Source of the DNA: Pedosphaera sp.
GTDB taxonomy: Bacteria > Verrucomicrobiota > Verrucomicrobiia > Limisphaerales > UBA1096
Length of the DNA stretch: 35,608 nt
Direction: 5' to 3'
Assembly: GCA_022451065.1 (NCBI GenBank)
Contig: JAKUOU010000021.1
Span: forward strand, 16,448 to 52,055
Made by a program: the position numbers and the translations under genes
Notes under the pieces: model-generated
The model's database searches: none
Told to the model about the DNA's origin: nothing
What the model saw: only the letters and a program-made list of their open reading frames with translations
Shown here: positions 25,203 to 34,270 of the stretch, piece after piece
How the letters are laid out: every line of letters begins with the position of its first letter
Position numbering within the stretch: position 1 is the stretch's first letter

Positions 25203-25216
25203 CGTCTGGGCAAGTG
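25203..25216. repeat. Degenerate palindromic motif overlapping a GTG start
   Basis: CGTCTGGGCAAGTG spans the 12-bp gap after the sulfatase stop, and its last three bases are the GTG start of the next gene. It is a weak match to the consensus, noted for its position. Confidence 0.35.
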
Positions 25217-26272
25217 AGTACAGACCACTCGTATCCGGTGTTCCCGCCAACCGATCCCACGCCGATCTTTGAGTTGTTCCGCGGCGGTTACGGTGCCGAC
25301 TTACTGGTCGCGTCCTCGGCGCACTTCAATGTCTTTGATCGTCTGGCCAACGAGCCGCAAACCGAAACTGTGCTTGGCCAGGCGCTTGGCCTGGAGAGGC
25401 GGCCCAGCTTGGTGCTGTTCACCGCGCTTCGGGCAATGGAACTATTGCGCGTGAATGCTGCCGGTAAACTGGAGTTGACTGATCTGGCACGAAACCATCT
25501 GTTGCCGGGCAGCGCGTTTTTCATGGGCGACTATCTCGGTCTGGCCTCTGCATCACCAGAAGTCGTCAACATGGTGGAGTTGCTTCGGAGCAATCGTCCG
25601 CTTGGCTCGAATAACGACGACGGTGTGGCGTTTATTTATCGCGAAGGCAAACGTTCAGCAATGGAGAACGAGGAGCTTGCGAGGCACTTTACGTTGTCGC
25701 TCTCCGGTCGTGCGAAGAATGTTGCGCCATATCTGGCCAAGGTCATGCCAATGGATGGGGTAACAACGCTGCTAGACGTTGGCGGTGGAACCGGGCTGTA
25801 CAGCTACGCGTTGCTGCAGGCGAACCCGAACCTGCGCGCGGTGATTGTCGAGTTGCCAGAGGTCGCGCGGATCGCGGAGGAATTTGCGCTGGAGAAAGGA
25901 CTGCAGGATCGCGTGGAGATTATTGAGGGCGATATGTTCCGGATCAACGATCTGCCGGCTGCACAGATGGTTTTATTTTCGAATATTCTGCATGATTGGG
26001 ATGAACCGGAGTGTCGCGAGTTGACGGCTCGGTATGCTGCCAAGCTACCGAGTGGCGGTCGGATGCTGATCCACGATGTGTTTTTGAACGACACAATGGA
26101 TGGACCGTTGTCGATTGCGCTATATTCCGCTGCTTTGTTTTCGGTGACTGAGGGCAGGGCTTACAGTGCGGCGGAGTATCGAGCGATGCTGAGTGCTGCA
26201 GGGTTGATCGCTGATGGGCCGATGGTGGGTACCCTGGTGCATTGTGCCGTCCTCACCGGAACCAAGCCGTAA
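25214..26272 (+). CDS. SAM-dependent O-methyltransferase-like protein (plant/ASMT-type fold)
   Basis: The 352-residue protein has the two-part layout of the acetylserotonin/polyketide O-methyltransferase family. An N-terminal winged-helix dimerisation domain (about 15-100) includes GADLLVASSAHFNVFDRLAN. A Rossmann methyltransferase domain has SAM motif I LLDVGGGTGLYS (186-197), motif II VIVELPEV, GDMFR (239-243) and LHDWDEPEC (259-267), with His260 as the probable catalytic base. Start GTG at 25214, 12 bp after the sulfatase stop, so the two may be co-transcribed. Substrate unknown. Residues 54-61 carry two tandem copies of the palindrome-like unit. Confidence 0.88.
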   Translation: MSTDHSYPVFPPTDPTPIFELFRGGYGADLLVASSAHFNVFDRLANEPQTETVLGQALGLERRPSLVLFTALRAMELLRVNAAGKLELTDLARNHLLPGSAFFMGDYLGLASASPEVVNMVELLRSNRPLGSNNDDGVAFIYREGKRSAMENEELARHFTLSLSGRAKNVAPYLAKVMPMDGVTTLLDVGGGTGLYSYALLQANPNLRAVIVELPEVARIAEEFALEKGLQDRVEIIEGDMFRINDLPAAQMVLFSNILHDWDEPECRELTARYAAKLPSGGRMLIHDVFLNDTMDGPLSIALYSAALFSVTEGRAYSAAEYRAMLSAAGLIADGPMVGTLVHCAVLTGTKP

Positions 26273-26381
26273 CCGTCGGCTGGCTCGCTAAGCGGACTTA
26301 AGGATGATTTCGACTGGCCAATTGGTTAAGAGGATGGCAGTATTCGCCTGTTCCTGAAAGATTTGTTGTTGAACTGTTATC

Positions 26382-27704
26382 ATGAAAACTGTGAAAACTA
26401 TATTATTGGTTGTGGCGCTTGAGCTGTCGTTGGCAGGTATTCAAGCGGGGGAATGGGGGAACTGGCGTGGGCCGAATTATAACGGCTCGACTGACGAGAA
26501 AAACCTGCCGGCCAAGTTCAGCAAGACGAAGAATGTCATCTGGAGCGTGAAGATGGACGGTCCGAGTGCCGGGACGCCGATCGTCTGGGGGGAGCATGTA
26601 TACGTGTCCTCCTCCAACCCGGATGCCGAGCGCCTGATGGCAAACTGTTACGACCGCGGGACGGGCGCGCTGAAGTGGGCGCATCAGGTTTCCAAGGGTC
26701 ATCGGCAGGACAACCGCAGCAATTACGCCGCGCCTTCGCCGGTGACCGACGGTCAGGTGGTGACCTTTTTTTACGGCAACGGCGAGTTGGCAACGTTCAC
26801 ACCAGAAGGTGAGAAATTGTGGTCGCAAAACATTCAGAAAAAACACGGGCAGTTCGCGTTCCTGTGGACCTTCTCGACCAGCCCAATCATCCACGACGGC
26901 ATCCTCTATATGCAGGTGTTGCAGCGTGACACCAAGGTCGGAAGCAAGGGCAGCAATGACAATCGCTCATACCTGCTAGCGCTCGATCCGAAAAGCGGCC
27001 GGCAACTTTGGAAAGTATACCGGCCGGCCAAGGCTCGCAGTGAATCGCTCGAGGCGTTCAGTACTCCGATCCCGTTCACTCACAATGGGCGCGGCGAGAT
27101 TCTCATTACTGGTGGCGACTGCCTCACCGGTCATGATCCGAAGAGTGGTGAGGAACTGTGGCGCTGGGGCACTTGGAACCCAACGCGCATTGGCCACTGG
27201 CGGCTTGTGCCCTCTCCGGTTGCTGGAGACGGTGTGGTGTTGGCCTGCGCGCCAAAGCGTGCGCCGGTGTTCGCGATCAAGGCCGGTGGGAAGGGCAACA
27301 TCAGCGCCAGCGGCAGGCTTTGGAACAGCGAGGGAAGTCGCGACGGAGTGTCTAGCGATGTGTGTACGCCGCTGTTTTATCAGGGCAGTTTTTTTGTTCT
27401 TTACGGCGAGGGCCGCGACAAGATGCTTTCTCGAGTGGAGCCGAAAACCGGCAAAATTCAGTGGGCGAGCGACCTTGATAGTCGCTCACTCTTCCGCGGT
27501 TCACCGACTGGCGCGGATGGCAAAATCTACGTGCAGAACCACGCCGGCACCGTGCACGTGATCGACGCAAAAAGCGGCAAGGTGCTTCACAGGGCCGCGA
27601 TGGGGGAGGCTGGCGATGATCAGACCCGTGCCAGTATTACCGTGGCGCACGGCCGCCTGTTCATTCGCACTAATGGCCGTCTGTTTTGCGTTGGCAAGAG
27701 CTGA
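26382..27704 (+). CDS. Exported PQQ-like beta-propeller protein
   Basis: The 440-residue protein (ATG at 26382) has a signal peptide (TILLVVALELSLAGIQAGEW). It carries repeated propeller blades with the PQQ/BamB-type signature Gly-x-x-x-Trp: TGALKWAHQV, SGRQLWKVY, SGEELWRWG, TGKIQWASDL. Its start, WGNWRGPNYNGST, is typical of the large PVC propeller paralogue group rather than true BamB. It may be a scaffold or a quinoprotein; no cofactor ligand can be identified with confidence. It ends in a strong terminator. Confidence 0.88.
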   Translation: MKTVKTILLVVALELSLAGIQAGEWGNWRGPNYNGSTDEKNLPAKFSKTKNVIWSVKMDGPSAGTPIVWGEHVYVSSSNPDAERLMANCYDRGTGALKWAHQVSKGHRQDNRSNYAAPSPVTDGQVVTFFYGNGELATFTPEGEKLWSQNIQKKHGQFAFLWTFSTSPIIHDGILYMQVLQRDTKVGSKGSNDNRSYLLALDPKSGRQLWKVYRPAKARSESLEAFSTPIPFTHNGRGEILITGGDCLTGHDPKSGEELWRWGTWNPTRIGHWRLVPSPVAGDGVVLACAPKRAPVFAIKAGGKGNISASGRLWNSEGSRDGVSSDVCTPLFYQGSFFVLYGEGRDKMLSRVEPKTGKIQWASDLDSRSLFRGSPTGADGKIYVQNHAGTVHVIDAKSGKVLHRAAMGEAGDDQTRASITVAHGRLFIRTNGRLFCVGKS

Positions 27705-27723
27705 TCGCACCTCCAACTTTTCG

Positions 27724-27753
27724 AAAGCTCTCCGGGTTGGAGGGCTTTTATTT
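27724..27753 (+). terminator. Rho-independent terminator between convergent genes
   Basis: AAAGCTCTCC (27724-27733) pairs with GGAGGGCTTT (27739-27748) over a 5-nt loop, with one wobble pair. A TTATTT tract follows, 20 nt after the propeller stop. The convergent prepilin stop codon (27748-27750) overlaps its 3' edge, so the structure probably serves mainly the plus strand. Confidence 0.8.
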
Positions 27754-28602
27754 CACTGGGATGGTCTGTGGGATGGCATTGAAGAGTCGCTGAAGGTCGC
27801 GATCGCCGCCGCGTTGGCCTGGCTGCAGGACAAGCCATGGAATAGGTTTGGCCGCAGTCTCCATCGTTTTCTTCTCGATCCAGCGCCATGACTCAGCGTG
27901 GCCATCGGCGAACGACAGAACCGTGCCGTTGTTGTGGCGGGTCGCCGGGAAACTGATCCACGTCCACTTGGCCGTACCGAACAGTGTCCATGTGCCGGCG
28001 TTTGCGCCGAATGCACTTTGCTGGATGCTCTTGGTGTGTTCGTCGATGAATACGAAAGCCTCCGAGGCGGAGGGGTTTTTGATGTCGCTGACTTTATGCC
28101 AGCATTTGTTGTAATCCCCATCATCTGGGTTGGATCGGAAGTTCATATACATGTTCATCGACACGCTACGCACGCGCGGGATTTTGCCCTCGTCATTGAC
28201 GGTCGACTTGTCGGCGGGACACTTGTAGATGCCGGACGAGTCGTTGTACTTGAAGAGGACGCCCTTGCGGATGTTGCTGTCGTCGACATCGGTCCACGCG
28301 TTGCCGTGCAGCCACGTTGGTCCCTGGCTGAACCAGCTGGCTCGGCTGCCGCCGCCGGGGAGTTGTGAGTTCTCCGGCATACCGTCGTTGTTGTCACCGG
28401 CGTACATGGTCCAGCAGAGCTGCAGTTGCTTGTGGTTACCCATACAGTAGGCGCCAGTGGCCTTGCTCTTGGCCTTGGCCAAAGCCGGTAAAAGTAGCGA
28501 CGCCAAGATCGCGATAATGGCGATAACGACCAGCAGCTCGATCAGTGTGAATCCCCCGGCCAATCGCTGACGGCGGAGGGAATGGCGGTTGGTCGATTTC
28601 AT
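27748..28602 (-). CDS. Type II secretion/type IV pilin-like protein with prepilin signal
   Basis: The 284-residue protein has a prepilin signal, [20 protein letters not shown] (cut after Gly17, Phe18 first mature residue with Glu at +5), then the helix [13 protein letters not shown]. The body shows [20 protein letters not shown] and the late [18 protein letters not shown]. This is the RHxxG...ADGH region that defines the abundant PVC 'prepilin-type N-terminal cleavage' group. It is exported by a type II or type IV pilus-like system; the role of these many paralogues is unsettled. The ATG at 28602 lies 14 bp from the perfect palindrome copy. Confidence 0.93.
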   Translation of the reverse strand: MKSTNRHSLRRQRLAGGFTLIELLVVIAIIAILASLLLPALAKAKSKATGAYCMGNHKQLQLCWTMYAGDNNDGMPENSQLPGGGSRASWFSQGPTWLHGNAWTDVDDSNIRKGVLFKYNDSSGIYKCPADKSTVNDEGKIPRVRSVSMNMYMNFRSNPDDGDYNKCWHKVSDIKNPSASEAFVFIDEHTKSIQQSAFGANAGTWTLFGTAKWTWISFPATRHNNGTVLSFADGHAESWRWIEKKTMETAAKPIPWLVLQPGQRGGDRDLQRLFNAIPQTIPVK

Positions 28603-28616
28603 CTGGCGGCAAGCTA

Positions 28617-28630
28617 CGCTTGGCCAAGCG
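28617..28630. repeat. Perfect 14-bp palindrome CGCTTGGCCAAGCG
   Basis: This is the only perfect 14-bp copy. It lies 14 bp upstream of the prepilin-like gene start on the minus strand. As RNA it could form a 5-bp stem CGCUU/AAGCG with a GGCC tetraloop; as DNA it is a dyad-symmetric protein site. Confidence 0.8.
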
Positions 28631-28671
28631 GCGATGCAACCTTCGAGTTGCTGCGGTCAAGCGGCAACAAA

Positions 28672-28860
28672 TCAACGACTAAAAATTACCCGAATTAAGT
28701 GAATGAGACCGGCTACGTTGCCTATGAATATTAGTCCATAAATCGTGCGCCAAGTCCATTGCACTTGGGTGGGTAGCGGCTCAAACGTTGCCAAAAACCC
28801 GAACACGCAGAATAACGCAACCAAGGTAAGGAACAGGCAAAAGATAATTCTGATAATCAT
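28672..28860 (-). CDS. Small two-helix membrane protein
   Basis: The 62-residue protein has two predicted transmembrane helices, about 2-24 (IIRIIFCLFLTLVALFCVFG) and about 40-58 (IYGLIFIGNVAGLIHLIRVI). A polar hairpin with EPLPTQVQW lies between them. Tryptophans at the helix edges (QWTWR) support a real membrane protein. It is upstream of, and on the same strand as, the prepilin gene (69 bp apart) and diverges from the DUF4432 gene. Function unknown. Confidence 0.65.
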   Translation of the reverse strand: MIIRIIFCLFLTLVALFCVFGFLATFEPLPTQVQWTWRTIYGLIFIGNVAGLIHLIRVIFSR

Positions 28861-28941
28861 GGCGACAAGTCGTTGAGGGAAGTGTTGGGCAGGAGTTGGC
28901 GCTTGGCAATCCCTGGGGAATCGATACTATCCGCCCGCACC

Positions 28942-30174
28942 ATGAAACAATTTTTTGCTATTGGTATATTAATGATCACGGCCACAGCGCAGGCGGCTCC
29001 ACACTATCAGGTTTTGACGAGCACCAAACGCAACATGCACGCAGAAAGCTGGCAGCTAACAAGCTCTGATTTTCCAAGCTACAAAGGCAACGTTCGTTGG
29101 TCGATTAACAAACGTACCCTGCACGGCGGTAAACAGGAAGGGGTGGATTTGGTTGAGGTCGATAACGGTAGGCTGCAGTTTCGTGTCATCCCGACCCGTG
29201 GTATGAGCGTGCTCGACGTGACACTTGGCGATGTTCGCCTGGGCTGGAACTCACCGGTGAAGGAGGTCGTTCACCCGAGCTACATCAATCTTCACGACCG
29301 CGGTGGTCTGGGCTGGCTCGACGGTTTCAACGAGTGGATGGTTCGCTGTGGCCTTTCATTCGCCGGGCATCCGGGCGAGGACAAGTTCATCAACAACGTT
29401 GGTAATGAGGCGACAATGACGCTGACGTTGCACGGCAAGATCGGAAACATCCCTGCGTCGGAGGTGATCGTGGAGGTGGACAAGGAAGCGCCGTATCGCA
29501 TCCGTGTTCGGGGCCGTGTGCAAGAAGTTTCCTTCTACGGACCAAACCTTGAAATCTGGACGGAGATTAGCACGGTGCCGGGTTCAAATACGTTTCGCAT
29601 TCGCGATGTGCTTAAGAATAAGGGCACATTTGATGAGGAATTCCAGGTCATCTACCACGCAAACTTCGGCCGGCCATTGCTTGGCAAGGGCGCCAAAATG
29701 CTTTCCGCTGCGAAGAAGATTGTCCCGTTTAATGAGAACGCTGCCCAGGCAATTGACAGGCAGGAAGTGTACTCCGGCCCAACCAAGGGTTTCACCGAAG
29801 AGGTTTACAAGATTTATCCCAAGGCCGACGAGAACGGCAACACGACGGTGGTGCTGGTGAACCCGGCCGGCGACCGCGGCGTGACGGTCAGTTGGCCGGT
29901 TGAGCAACTGCCTTATCTCACGCAGTGGAAAAACACGGCGGCGGAAAATACCGGCTACGTGACTGGCATCGAGCCGGGCACCGGCTTCCCTCACAACCGC
30001 AGCTACGAGCGCAAATATGGACGTGTGCCCAAGCTTGGTGCGGGTCAGTCGCGCACGTTTGAGCTGGGCTTCAGCATTTTGGGCAACGCGGGCGAAGTCA
30101 AAGCTGCCGCTGCTGCAGTGAAAGAATTGCAAGGCGACAAAGGCCCGGAAGTCCAAAAAAATCCGGAAGAGTAA
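28942..30174 (+). CDS. DUF4432 galactose-mutarotase-like protein, exported
   Basis: The 410-residue protein (ATG at 28942, signal peptide ending TAQAAP) has the supersandwich fold of aldose 1-epimerase relatives. It shows LQFRVIPTRGMSVLDVTLGD, LDGFNEWMVRCGLSFAGHPG, VIYHANFGRPLLGKGAK and YERKYGRVPKLGAG. DUF4432 members bind sugars; some are thought to be mutarotases or uronate epimerases. The exported form here suggests handling of sugars outside the cytoplasm. The listed start skips 23 upstream in-frame residues that lack export features. It is followed by another sugar-associated gene (DUF6807) 155 bp away. Confidence 0.88.
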   Translation: MKQFFAIGILMITATAQAAPHYQVLTSTKRNMHAESWQLTSSDFPSYKGNVRWSINKRTLHGGKQEGVDLVEVDNGRLQFRVIPTRGMSVLDVTLGDVRLGWNSPVKEVVHPSYINLHDRGGLGWLDGFNEWMVRCGLSFAGHPGEDKFINNVGNEATMTLTLHGKIGNIPASEVIVEVDKEAPYRIRVRGRVQEVSFYGPNLEIWTEISTVPGSNTFRIRDVLKNKGTFDEEFQVIYHANFGRPLLGKGAKMLSAAKKIVPFNENAAQAIDRQEVYSGPTKGFTEEVYKIYPKADENGNTTVVLVNPAGDRGVTVSWPVEQLPYLTQWKNTAAENTGYVTGIEPGTGFPHNRSYERKYGRVPKLGAGQSRTFELGFSILGNAGEVKAAAAAVKELQGDKGPEVQKNPEE

Positions 30175-30329
30175 ATAGTGAATTTTCTCGGCTAGGATTG
30201 TCACCCGATTGAGACAAAGAATCTGTAACCCCACAGTTTCGCCAACCGTAGGCTAGTTAGACGGTTATTTATCGCCAAGCGGCGGGGACTACTGCATAAT
30301 CTGCCGCCCAATTGTTGGGCATCTCTGCC

Positions 30330-31328
30330 ATGACATGTATCCATTTCAATTCACTGACCAAGCTCATCGCCGGCTTGGCGTTTGTTGCCGCCGTCTCCTT
30401 GGCCAGGGCCGACTGGAAAGTCGTTGAGCATTCCAACCCGCTTGGTCCCGGCAAGGCGGTTGATGTGTTGCACGACGGTAAATCGGTCGCCCGGCTTGTT
30501 CACGGTGAAGGGCAGATCAAGCCCTTCCTGCACATCTTCGGCAGCGGCGGCGAGTTGGTGACCAATCCCGGCCTCGACAGGAAGGGCAACGGGGCCGGTT
30601 TGTTCAACCACCATCGTGGTATCTTTATCGGCTGGAATCGGATTTCATCTGAACTGGGCCAATACGACATGTGGCACAAGGGTGGCCCGGGCAACGGGCG
30701 TTACGATATCGTGAAGTTCGAAAACACGACGACCAATGATTCTGCCTCTATCGTTGCGAATATTAAATGGCGTGCCACGCAAAAGGATGCGAACGGTAGC
30801 GACGTGATGATCTCTGAGCGCCGGACGTTTAAGGTTTCGCGTCCGGGTGGCAAGTACACAGAGGTCGACGCCAGCTTTGAGATGGAGGCCCTGCGGGACA
30901 TCAGTCTCGGTGGTGATTTGCAACACGCCGGCGTGCATTTCCGCGCTCACACCGAGGTGGCTAGGCGTAACAAGGAGACCAGCTATCTTTGGGAACCACC
31001 CAATGCTGCTGGTAAGGACAAGGTCATCGACGACAACCACCAATGGGCGCGGCTGTTGTTTCCCATCGGCAAACGTTGGTACACCGCTCAGGAAATGACC
31101 GCTCCGGCCAACGGCGTGAAGGAACTTTCGTGGCGCGACTATGGCCGCTTTGGCTACTTCCTGCCCAGGCAGTTGAAGAAGGGCGAGCCGTTCAACCTGA
31201 AATTCCGTTTTGCCATTGAGGAGGTCGATGCACCGGCCAACGCGCCCAAGCAGTCGGACGAACAGGTCAAGGTGTCGCACCGGCTTTGCACCAAGCGCTA
31301 TGAGACGTTCCTCAAGTCGCTCAAGTGA
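30330..31328 (+). CDS. DUF6807 (PmoA-like) family protein, exported
   Basis: The 332-residue protein (ATG at 30330) has a signal peptide (LIAGLAFVAAVSLARA). Family motifs are FNHHRGIFIGWN, GDLQHAGVHFRAH and FPIGKRWYTAQEM, which mark the PmoA/DUF6807 group found beside glycoside-related genes in PVC bacteria. The His pair in FNHHRG and the His in HAGVHF could be metal ligands. Its biochemical role is not established. An in-frame TTG at 30312 gives a longer protein but no benefit. Confidence 0.85.
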   Translation: MTCIHFNSLTKLIAGLAFVAAVSLARADWKVVEHSNPLGPGKAVDVLHDGKSVARLVHGEGQIKPFLHIFGSGGELVTNPGLDRKGNGAGLFNHHRGIFIGWNRISSELGQYDMWHKGGPGNGRYDIVKFENTTTNDSASIVANIKWRATQKDANGSDVMISERRTFKVSRPGGKYTEVDASFEMEALRDISLGGDLQHAGVHFRAHTEVARRNKETSYLWEPPNAAGKDKVIDDNHQWARLLFPIGKRWYTAQEMTAPANGVKELSWRDYGRFGYFLPRQLKKGEPFNLKFRFAIEEVDAPANAPKQSDEQVKVSHRLCTKRYETFLKSLK

Positions 31329-31333
31329 CTCGC

Positions 31334-31352
31334 CGCTTGGTCAAGCGCTTGG
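31334..31352. repeat. Palindromic motif with 12-bp tandem half-site upstream of hisC
   Basis: CGCTTGGTCAAGCG (31334-31347) is followed by CTTGG, so TTGG recurs after exactly 12 bp (31337 and 31349). The gap between the DUF6807 stop and the hisC ATG (31365) is only 36 bp and mostly consists of this motif. Confidence 0.75.
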
Positions 31353-31364
31353 CTTGATTTACTG

Positions 31365-32462
31365 ATGTCGCTTTCCGATAAGCTGAACCCGTCTTTGCGG
31401 AACCTGCCGGTGTACCAGCCGGGTCGCCCGATTGAGGAGGTCGCGCGCGAGCTTGGCCTCGAGCGGGACGAGGTCATCAAGGTCGCTTCGAACGAGAATC
31501 CGCTTGGCCCGAGCCCGCTCGCCGTCGAGGCGATGAAAACGGCGGTTACCCAAAGCCACCTTTACCCGGACGGTAACGCTTTTTATTTAAAGAACAAACT
31601 AGCGGCCAAGCTGGGTGTCGAGCCGGCGAACCTCATCTTCGGCAACGGCTCCAATGAGATCATCGAGTTCGTGTCGCACGCGCTGCTTGGCCCGGGCGAC
31701 GAGATAGTCGTGTCACAATACTGCTTCGCCATTTACCCGCTCGTCGCGATGATCATGGGCGCCAAGGTGAACGCCGTGCCTGCGGTCGAGCACGGGCATG
31801 ATTTGCCGGCAATGCTCGAGGCGATCACGCCGGCGACGCGTATCGTCTGGGTGGCCAACCCAAATAATCCCACCGGCACCCTGGCCAAGCCGACGGACGT
31901 TCGCACACTCGTCGAGCAGGTACCGGACGACGTGCTGCTGGTGATGGACGAGGCGTATTACGAGTTCCTCGAAGAGCCGGTCGACCTGTTGCCGCTGGTG
32001 CGTTCCAAGGAAAAGCCAAACCTGCTCCTGATGCGTACCTTCTCGAAAATCTACGGCCTGGCCGGACTGCGTATAGGCTATGGCATTGGACATCCCGATT
32101 TCGTCTCCGCGCTGGAGAAAGTTCGCCAGCCGTTCAACACCAATTCCGTGGCGCAGGCCGGAGCAATGGCTGCTCTTGACGACGATGCACATCTAGCCAG
32201 CACCCGTAGCACCAACGCCGAGGGGCTGAATTTTTTCGAGGCCGTCTGCACGGATCAGGGGATCGAGTTTGTGCCGTCATACGCTAATTTCTTGATGGTT
32301 CGGGTTGGCGACGGCCAGGCGGTTTTCGAGGCGTTGCAGCGGCAGGGCGTGATCACGCGCCCGATGGGTGGCTACGGTTTGCCGGAGTGGATCCGTCTCT
32401 CCATCGGTACCCCCGAGGAAAACAAACGCGCCGCCGAATCTCTTAACGCTGCGCTGGCCTGA
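31365..32462 (+). CDS. hisC: Histidinol-phosphate aminotransferase
   Basis: HisC is the PLP enzyme that makes histidinol phosphate from imidazole-acetol phosphate and glutamate. The 365-residue protein has the fold-type I landmarks: VASNENPLGPS (40-50), GNGSNEII (93-100), ANPNNPTG with Asn168 (164-171), DEAYYEF with Asp195 (195-201), and the PLP lysine Lys228 in RTFSKIYGLAGLRIGY, followed by GGYGLPEWIRLSIG near the end. Length is normal. It has no other his genes nearby and is immediately upstream of fabI, so a wider aromatic or amino-acid aminotransferase role is possible. The ATG at 31365 has no Shine-Dalgarno and follows the palindromic motif. Confidence 0.93.
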   Translation: MSLSDKLNPSLRNLPVYQPGRPIEEVARELGLERDEVIKVASNENPLGPSPLAVEAMKTAVTQSHLYPDGNAFYLKNKLAAKLGVEPANLIFGNGSNEIIEFVSHALLGPGDEIVVSQYCFAIYPLVAMIMGAKVNAVPAVEHGHDLPAMLEAITPATRIVWVANPNNPTGTLAKPTDVRTLVEQVPDDVLLVMDEAYYEFLEEPVDLLPLVRSKEKPNLLLMRTFSKIYGLAGLRIGYGIGHPDFVSALEKVRQPFNTNSVAQAGAMAALDDDAHLASTRSTNAEGLNFFEAVCTDQGIEFVPSYANFLMVRVGDGQAVFEALQRQGVITRPMGGYGLPEWIRLSIGTPEENKRAAESLNAALA

Positions 32463-32590
32463 TCCATCTTGTTTAATATGGAGTTTAGTGACTTCCTTTT
32501 GTGCAGGGGACGGTTCGCTGGTCGGAATCCGCAAGCAGTTTTTCTTCCCGCTTGCCAACTGGAGGGATTTTTCTTACTGCTACCCGCCAG

Positions 32591-33370
32591 ATGAGTAAGC
32601 CACTCGAAGGTAAAACAGGGGTTGTCTTTGGCGTTGCCAACAAGAATTCGATTGCATGGGGCATCGCTCAAGCTTGGCACGAGGCCGGCGCCAGACTGGC
32701 GTTCACCTATCAGGGTGAGCGCCTGAAAGGAAAGGTTGAAACATTGGTGTCCGATTTCGGTGAAGACACTTTGGTGACGGAGTGCGACGTCAGCAGCGAT
32801 GACGATATCGATCGAGTGTTTGGGGAGGTTGGCTCCCATTTCGGCGGCAAACTAGATTTGCTTTTGCACTCCGTGGCATTTGCGCCGCGCGAGGCCCTCG
32901 AGGGCCGTTTTGTCGATACTACGCGTGAGGCGTTCGCCACGGCGCACGACATCAGCGCCTACTCGCTGGTGGCGCTGGCCAAGCGCGCTGCTCCGCTGAT
33001 GACAGACGGCGGCAGCATCATCGGCATGAGCTACTACGGTGCGGAAAAAGTCATCAAGCATTACAATGTCATGGGTGTGGCCAAGGCGGCTCTTGAGGCG
33101 AGCACGCGGTACTTGGCAGCCGACCTCGGTGAACAAAAAATTCGCGTTAACTGTATCAGTGCAGGCCCCGTGAACACGCTCGCAGCCCGCGGGATCGCCG
33201 GTTTTTCGCAGATGCTGAAGCATTATGAGTCTCATGCCCCGCTCCGACGCAATGTTTCTCACGAGGAGCTAGGCCAGACCGGGGTCTTCCTTGCCAGCGA
33301 CGGCGGTGCTGCGATCACCGGCCAAGTCATCTACGTCGATTGCGGCTACCAGATCATGGGTGGGATGTAG
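32591..33370 (+). CDS. fabI: Enoyl-[acyl-carrier-protein] reductase (NADH)
   Basis: FabI reduces enoyl-ACP in the last step of each fatty acid elongation cycle. The 259-residue protein has the NAD site [13 protein letters not shown] (14-26), LLHSVAFAP (91-99), the active-site tyrosines Tyr148 (SYYGAEK) and Tyr158, and Lys165 in [15 protein letters not shown]. The [14 protein letters not shown] loop is also typical. The start is ATG 32591 ([10 protein letters not shown]); the frame is open upstream to 32501, but those residues do not belong to the family. It follows hisC by 128 bp. It belongs to the triclosan-target FabI type rather than FabK/FabV. Confidence 0.95.
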   Translation: MSKPLEGKTGVVFGVANKNSIAWGIAQAWHEAGARLAFTYQGERLKGKVETLVSDFGEDTLVTECDVSSDDDIDRVFGEVGSHFGGKLDLLLHSVAFAPREALEGRFVDTTREAFATAHDISAYSLVALAKRAAPLMTDGGSIIGMSYYGAEKVIKHYNVMGVAKAALEASTRYLAADLGEQKIRVNCISAGPVNTLAARGIAGFSQMLKHYESHAPLRRNVSHEELGQTGVFLASDGGAAITGQVIYVDCGYQIMGGM

Positions 33371-33381
33371 GGCTTGCTGCC

Positions 33382-34257
33382 TTACGGCATTGCTTTCCAG
33401 TTTTCGAGTTCCTCGATGAGGCCTTCTCGGAAGGTGGGGTAGTTGTATTGGAAGCCGAGGATTTCCTTGAATAACTTGTTGGAGACGCGCTTATTGGTGA
33501 TGCCTCTTTTGCGGGTGGTTGGATCCGGTTCAGGGCCGAAGACCGGCATTGGACGGTTGGTGATTTTGCTTAGCCACTTAAAAAAAGCTAACTGCTTTAC
33601 CGGTTCGTCATCGGTGATGTTGAATGTTCCACAGAGTTTGTCCTTGTTCGTGATCGAGTGGGTTATCGCTTCAGCGAGGTCATCTCTGTGAACCATGTTC
33701 AGATAACGGTCTCCATTGCCCTCAATGGTTGCGTTGCCGTCCATGAATTGCCGGAACAGGTGGGAGCGCCCAGGACCGTATATTCCCGATGAGCGCAATA
33801 TTGTTACGGCTTGTTCGATGGTTGAGATTTTTTGCTCTGCTTCCCATAGTATTTTGCTGGTGATGTTTTCTGGAATGTCGGCGATATCTTCTTGAACCCA
33901 TTCAGCATTTTTTTGGCGGTATACGCTGGTGCTGCTGATAAACACGACGGACGTGGGGGCATTTCTTTGAAGCCACTTGGTGATGTGATTGACGCCGAGG
34001 CCAAAAACTTTTTGGTAGGCTTCATTGCCACCTCGACCAGGCGAGACGGCGATGACCACCTGGTCGTAGTGGGTATCTAGTTTTTCAAATTCTCTTTCTT
34101 GGGTGATATCCAGATTGAGGGGTCGAATGCCGAGCTTGGCCAGGCGATTGTTGTGTTGGCTGCTGCGCCTGATGCCGGTGACCTCGTGGCCAAGCGCGAT
34201 GAGCCTTTGGCCAAGCGCTTCGCCGACATAGCCGCAGCCGATGATCAATGCACGCAC
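33382..34257 (-). CDS. NAD(P)-dependent epimerase/SDR-type protein (YeeZ-like)
   Basis: An extended-SDR Rossmann protein of 291 residues from the GTG at 34257. It shows [17 protein letters not shown] (dinucleotide loop GCGYVG, about 7-12), [10 protein letters not shown] (active-site Tyr region), [12 protein letters not shown], and [12 protein letters not shown], the usual epimerase substrate-site pattern. It resembles the YeeZ group of NAD(P)-binding proteins of unknown substrate. A longer frame with TTG at 34281 would start inside the palindromic motif; starting at 34257 gives [12 protein letters not shown], which fits the family better. It converges on fabI with an 11-bp gap. Confidence 0.85.
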   Translation of the reverse strand: MRALIIGCGYVGEALGQRLIALGHEVTGIRRSSQHNNRLAKLGIRPLNLDITQEREFEKLDTHYDQVVIAVSPGRGGNEAYQKVFGLGVNHITKWLQRNAPTSVVFISSTSVYRQKNAEWVQEDIADIPENITSKILWEAEQKISTIEQAVTILRSSGIYGPGRSHLFRQFMDGNATIEGNGDRYLNMVHRDDLAEAITHSITNKDKLCGTFNITDDEPVKQLAFFKWLSKITNRPMPVFGPEPDPTTRKRGITNKRVSNKLFKEILGFQYNYPTFREGLIEELENWKAMP

Positions 34258-34270
34258 GCGGTCACTGTAT

